Source: Dehalococcoidia bacterium UBA1141 (GTDB taxonomy: Bacteria > Chloroflexota > Dehalococcoidia > Lucifugimonadales > UBA3495). Taken from it: a DNA stretch of 64,000 nt. The notes beneath the pieces are model-generated. The model ran no database searches, was not told where the DNA came from, and worked only from the letters and a program-made list of their open reading frames with translations. The number at the start of each line of letters is the position of its first letter. The first letter of the stretch is position 1. The DNA lies in NCBI GenBank assembly GCA_002311385.1, contig DCAE01000109.1:236479-300478 (forward strand), read 5' to 3'. The position numbers and the translations under genes were made by a program. Positions 60,559-64,000 of the stretch are shown here, piece by piece.

Positions 60559-61482
60559 ATGACTTACGGACAGCACATATTACCAACCGATAAAGCCGGC
60601 CTCTCGCGGCTGACGGTGGCCAATTCCGAGCCCCTCGTTTGGGGGAAACGCACCTACCTCATGGGAATCATAAACCTGACCCCCGACTCGTTTTCCGGAG
60701 ATGGCTTGGGCTGGGACGTTGAAGCAGCGGTGGAACAGGCCCTTCGCTTTCAAGAGGAAGGGGCGGATTTTCTCGATGTAGGAGCAGAATCCACTCGCCC
60801 CACAGCCTTGGCCATCACGGCGGAAGAGGAATTGGTCCGTTTGATGCCTGCCTTGGAAGCGATTGCCAAAAAGGTTTCTATACCCATCAGCGTCGATACC
60901 TATAAGGCCCAGGTTGCCCAACAGGCAATCCAAGCCGGAGCGGCAATTATCAATGACGTGTGGGGACTAAAGGTGGAACCGGCACTGGCCGACGTTGCAG
61001 CCCAAGCCGACGTCCCCATAATCCTTATGCACAACCAAGAAACCCGAAAGTACGGGAACCTGCTACCCGAGGTGATGGCCAGTCTCTCTAGGAGCGTCAC
61101 GTTGGCGATAAATGCAGGCATCCGGGAAAGCAACATCATCCTTGACCCGGGAATCGGGTTCGGCAAAACTCCGGACCACAATCTGGAGATACTGGGGCGC
61201 TTGGGAGAATTCAAAGCGTTAGGTTACCCGCTATTGGTGGGAACATCCCGCAAATCTACGATCCGCCTCAGTTTAGAAATTGGGAATGAAGCACTAGGGC
61301 CGGATTCGCAGACCAACAACGCATCTCAAGGGTTGCTTCAAGGCACTGCGGCTACGGTGGCTTTGGCCATCGCCAGCGGCGCGGACATGGTCCGTGTCCA
61401 CGACGTCAAAGAGATGTTGAGCGTGTGCAAGATGAGCGACGCTATCGTGCGGGGCTGGAGGCCTCCTAGTTGGAAGAGGTAA
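60559..61482 (+). CDS. folP: Dihydropteroate synthase
   Basis: Joins p-aminobenzoate to the pterin diphosphate to form dihydropteroate in folate synthesis; target of sulfonamides. TIM-barrel landmarks are YLMGIINLTPDSFSGDG near residue 33, DFLDVGAESTRPTA near 71, PISVDTYKAQVAQQA near 110, IINDVWGL, ILDPGIGFGKTPDHN near 194 and the loop GTSRKSTI near 230. 307 aa is slightly long for the family. ATG at 60559 has only a weak SD; the frame is open to 60466. It overlaps folK by 13 bases. Confidence 0.93.
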   Translation: MTYGQHILPTDKAGLSRLTVANSEPLVWGKRTYLMGIINLTPDSFSGDGLGWDVEAAVEQALRFQEEGADFLDVGAESTRPTALAITAEEELVRLMPALEAIAKKVSIPISVDTYKAQVAQQAIQAGAAIINDVWGLKVEPALADVAAQADVPIILMHNQETRKYGNLLPEVMASLSRSVTLAINAGIRESNIILDPGIGFGKTPDHNLEILGRLGEFKALGYPLLVGTSRKSTIRLSLEIGNEALGPDSQTNNASQGLLQGTAATVALAIASGADMVRVHDVKEMLSVCKMSDAIVRGWRPPSWKR

Positions 61483-62042
61483 AAGCGTATCTGGGCTTGG
61501 GATCCAACCTGGGCTGCCGGGAAGCAAACCTAGAAGCAGCGATAGGCCAGTTAAGTCAGTCCTCCAACACTGAGCCTGGCGATACTAAGTGCGGCCAAAC
61601 TCAGCCCAAGATAAAGCAAACAATAAAGATTCTGCGGGTATCTTCCATATACGAGACCACTCCATGGGGACTGGAAGACCAGCCGGTTTTCTTAAATTGC
61701 GTGCTAGAGGTGGAAACCCGCCTGACACCTTCCGCTGTGCTGGAATTGGCAAAAAGAGTGGAAGACATTTTGGGCCGTCAGCCCGGAACACGTTACGGAC
61801 CCCGATTGATTGACGTAGACATTCTATTCTACGGCAAGGTGGTGGTGGAACAGCCGGACCTGCAGATTCCCCATCCCAGGTTGCACTTGAGGGCCTTTGC
61901 GTTGGTTCCCCTTGCGGAGTTGGTCCCGGAATTCATTCACCCCGACTTGAATGTCTCAGTGGCCCAATTGGCCCGTGAGGTCGATGATCGGGATGGTGTG
62001 AAGATTTGGGGGCCTCCTCCGCCGATCATCAATGCCGAGTAA
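61470..62042 (+). CDS. folK: 6-hydroxymethyl-7,8-dihydropterin pyrophosphokinase
   Basis: Makes the pterin diphosphate used by FolP. 190 residues. AYLGLGSNLGCREANLEAAI is at the start, SSIYETTPWGLEDQPVFLNCVLEVET near 58, RYGPRLIDVDILFYGKV near 110 with the Mg-binding Asp pair, and PHPRLHLRAFALVPLAEL near 133. A roughly 15-residue insertion (NTEPGDTKCGQTQPK) follows the first helix. TTG start at 61470 overlaps folP, with GGAGG 8 bases upstream. folP-folK form one translational unit. Confidence 0.93.
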   Translation: MEEVKAYLGLGSNLGCREANLEAAIGQLSQSSNTEPGDTKCGQTQPKIKQTIKILRVSSIYETTPWGLEDQPVFLNCVLEVETRLTPSAVLELAKRVEDILGRQPGTRYGPRLIDVDILFYGKVVVEQPDLQIPHPRLHLRAFALVPLAELVPEFIHPDLNVSVAQLAREVDDRDGVKIWGPPPPIINAE

Positions 62043-62375
62043 TCATCAACACAGCGCGATTCGCGTGGCAACGACGCTGGGGTACAAGAACCCGGTGCAA
62101 ACCCGGTACATTGACGGACCGCTGACTCCCCGCCAAAGCCAGGATAGGGTGTTCGTGACTGATGGGCTTGCCGTTGGCCGCTGCCTGTTGACAATCGACT
62201 CTGACTAGCGGATATTTTATGGTGGTCAATTCTCGACAACCAGAATGATTGGTTCAAGTTTTGGCTTACAGCTTTTGGTTCATAGCTTTGATCCAATAGA
62301 TGATTGGTAGCGACCGGATTACTGTGTTCAGTCGGTATACGACTAATAATCCCACTAAAAACCAAGGAGACAACA
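62043..62375. other. 333-base spacer between folK and groEL
   Basis: Holds the candidate promoter at 62188. The rest shows a repetitive TGGTTCA-AG-TTTTGG stretch (62249-62284) but no ORF or classical heat-shock operator. Confidence 0.4.
62188..62218 (+). promoter_or_regulatory. Possible groEL promoter
   Basis: TTGACA (62188-62193) with 17-base spacer to GATATT (62211-62216), or 19 to TATTTT. Lies 158 bases ahead of groEL in a 333-base gap. No CIRCE element (TTAGCACTC-N9-GAGTGCTAA) was seen. Confidence 0.4.
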
Positions 62376-64000
62376 ATGGCGGACAAGCAATTAACCTTTG
62401 ATGAAAACGCCCGCGTGAGTTTGATGCGCGGAGTTGCCGAGCTAGCACGGGTCGTGGGCATAACCCTAGGGCCCAGCGGCCGAAACGTCCTGTTGAGCCG
62501 CATGTTCGGACTTCCCATCGTTTGCAGCGACGGCGTGACCATCGCCAAGGAAGTGGAATTGGCAGAGCCCTACGAGAACATGGGCGCCCAGTTGGTGAAA
62601 GAGGCTGCTTCCAAGACCAATGACATGGTGGGCGACGGTACCACCACGTCGGTGATTCTGACCCAAGCCATTGTCCGCGGAGGCTTCTTAAATGTAGCCG
62701 CCGGAGCCAACGGCATGGCCCTAAAATCCGGTATCGAGCAGGCAGTGGAAGCGGTAGGTGAAGAACTGAAGAAAATGGCGATTCCCGTGGAAAACCGGGA
62801 TCAAATCGCCCGGGTGGCCGCCCTGTCGGCCCACGAAGAAGCCATCGCCGAATTGATAGCCGATGCCATGGATAAAGTCGGTAGGGACGGCGTCATCACC
62901 ATTGAAGAGTCCAAGGCATTGGAGGATGAGTTGGAGGTGGTGGAAGGCGTACGCCTTGACCGGGGATACCTCTCGCCCCACTTTGTCACGGACACGCAGC
63001 GCATGGAAGTAATTCTGGAAGAGCCCCATTTTCTGATTACCGATCAGAAAATCAGCTCTCCGAATGACTTGGTCCCGTTGATGGAGAAAATTATCGAAGC
63101 AGGCCGCAAGCCTTTGGTGATAATCGCCGAAGACGTGGATGGAGAGGCTCTCGCCACCCTGGTAATCAACAAGGTCCGAGGCACGTTGGACTGCGTGGCC
63201 ATCAAGGCTCCGGGTTTTGGAGACAGGAGAAAGGCCTTGCTGGAGGACATGTCCATCGTGACCGGTGGTCAGGTCATAAGCGCAGATGTTGGGCTCACAT
63301 TGGAAGGAGCCGAGTTGTCCCATTTGGGCTCAGCCCGTCGGGTAGTCATCCAGAAAGACGACTCAATCATCGTTGATGGCCACGGCTCTGAAAACGCCAT
63401 CAAAGATCGTGTGAACCAACTGCGGGTCCAGATCGAAGAAACAACCTCGGATTATGACCGAGAGAAATTGGAAGAGCGCAGAGCTTCCTTGGTCGGCGGC
63501 GTCGCTGTAGTCAAAGTAGGCGGCACTACCGAACCCGAAGTTAACGAGCGCAAGTCCCGCACCGAAGACGCCCTTTCCGCCACCAGAGCGGCGGTGGAAG
63601 AAGGCATCGTCCCAGGAGGCGGCGTGGCAATAATACGGGCTGGCTTGGTCTTGGATGACCTGGAAAAGCGGCTCGAAGGTGAGGAAGCCTTGGGCGTGCG
63701 ATTGGTCAAAGAGGCTTTGTCTGCGCCGCTGATGCTAATCGCCCAAAACGCCGGACACTCGGGAGAGGTTGTGCTGGAGAACGTCCGCACCGGTGAAGGT
63801 GACTGGGGCTTCGACGCCGAATTAGGCGAGTACTGCCACCTCATTGAGCGGGGAATCGTTGATCCAGTTAAAGTCACACGTTCGGCGCTGTCCAATGCTG
63901 GCAGCATCGCCGGTATGATGATTACAACCCAGGCAATCATCACCGAGATTCCCGAGGACAAGCCGCTGCCCCAGGACATGCAGGACTTTATGCACGACTA
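62376..64000 (+). CDS. groEL: Chaperonin GroEL, 3' end at window edge
   Basis: 60-kDa chaperonin forming a double heptameric ring that folds proteins with ATP. Visible: MADKQLTFDENARVSLMRGV start, ITLGPSGRNVLL, SDGVTIAKEVEL, the nucleotide-binding GDGTTTSVILTQAI near residue 87, APGFGDRRKALLEDM near 280, GGVAVVKVGGTTEPEV near 376, PGGGVAIIRA near 414, GFDAELGEY near 478, and the C-terminal SAGSIAGMMITTQAIITE-like segment. 541 codons are inside the window and the last two bases (TA) may start the stop codon. AAGGAGA lies 8 bases before the ATG. No groES precedes it. Confidence 0.96.
   Translation, partial: MADKQLTFDENARVSLMRGVAELARVVGITLGPSGRNVLLSRMFGLPIVCSDGVTIAKEVELAEPYENMGAQLVKEAASKTNDMVGDGTTTSVILTQAIVRGGFLNVAAGANGMALKSGIEQAVEAVGEELKKMAIPVENRDQIARVAALSAHEEAIAELIADAMDKVGRDGVITIEESKALEDELEVVEGVRLDRGYLSPHFVTDTQRMEVILEEPHFLITDQKISSPNDLVPLMEKIIEAGRKPLVIIAEDVDGEALATLVINKVRGTLDCVAIKAPGFGDRRKALLEDMSIVTGGQVISADVGLTLEGAELSHLGSARRVVIQKDDSIIVDGHGSENAIKDRVNQLRVQIEETTSDYDREKLEERRASLVGGVAVVKVGGTTEPEVNERKSRTEDALSATRAAVEEGIVPGGGVAIIRAGLVLDDLEKRLEGEEALGVRLVKEALSAPLMLIAQNAGHSGEVVLENVRTGEGDWGFDAELGEYCHLIERGIVDPVKVTRSALSNAGSIAGMMITTQAIITEIPEDKPLPQDMQDFMHD

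Noticed and set aside
62721..63979. Long minus-strand ORFs across the groEL region
   Set aside because: The plus strand encodes complete GroEL motifs; the reverse ORFs are a by-product of codon bias.

Overview
The window reads as a chromosomal segment of a free-living, heterotrophic bacterium, most likely a member of the Chloroflexota (Dehalococcoidia/SAR202-like). This is an inference from gene content. The clues are a GreA with an N-terminal integrase-core-like domain, a fused AccD-AccA carboxyltransferase, tandem LLM-type flavin oxidoreductases, a mycothiol-dehydrogenase-like ADH, a DUF6282 protein, T-box control of ilvB, and frequent TTG/GTG starts behind good Shine-Dalgarno sequences. 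No rRNA, tRNA, CRISPR array, prophage or complete insertion sequence was found.

Layout. 0-2.7 kb: branched-chain amino acid genes (3' part of ilvC, a possible leader peptide, leuA, strong terminator). 2.7-9 kb: a MITE-like repeat, a beta-CASP-type exonuclease, an AhpE-like peroxiredoxin whose peroxidatic position is an in-frame TGA (probable selenocysteine), a membrane protein, greA, a quinone reductase, and a sufT-like/mrp pair behind a strong promoter with an overlapping palindrome. 9-17.7 kb: accDA fusion, small-subunit/amidase pair, dienelactone hydrolase, SDR, Zn-ADH, VOC protein, DUF6282 protein. 17.7-23.3 kb: minus-strand cnnm/corC - phosphatase - tilS operon, then tsaD and a PH-like membrane protein. 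23.4-27 kb: an AhpD-like gene running through an amber stop into a 33-bp minisatellite and a primase-type wHTH domain, then a complete T-box leader and ilvB. 27-31 kb: DUF4349 lipoprotein, an HTH protein, and a decayed FAD oxidoreductase bracketed by short repeat arrays. 31-39 kb: fumC, GMC oxidoreductase, an iron-ADH homologue missing metal ligands, a ThDP enzyme, and a cobalamin riboswitch driving bluB. 39-51 kb: mtaB, MBL hydrolase, an AT-rich gene-free stretch, DUF1800 and NHL proteins, glnS, gltX, and the hydrolase-lspA-rluD operon. 51-64 kb: threonine aldolase, two tandem arrestin-fold proteins, rarA, two LLM oxidoreductases, a second MITE-like repeat, a pccB-like gene, folP-folK, and groEL running off the end.

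How the genes fit together. Housekeeping metabolism dominates: branched-chain amino acid synthesis (ilvC, leuA, ilvB), fatty-acid/propionyl carboxylation (accDA, pccB-like), folate (folP, folK), the lower B12 ligand (bluB) and Fe-S carrier functions (sufT-like, mrp). tRNA modification or charging is represented by tilS, tsaD, mtaB, glnS and gltX. A scatter of oxidoreductases suggests breakdown of diverse organic compounds. Control appears at RNA level in at least two places (T-box, cobalamin riboswitch), possibly a third (leuA leader). The most notable single signal is the putative selenoprotein peroxiredoxin with a SECIS-like hairpin just downstream of its TGA.
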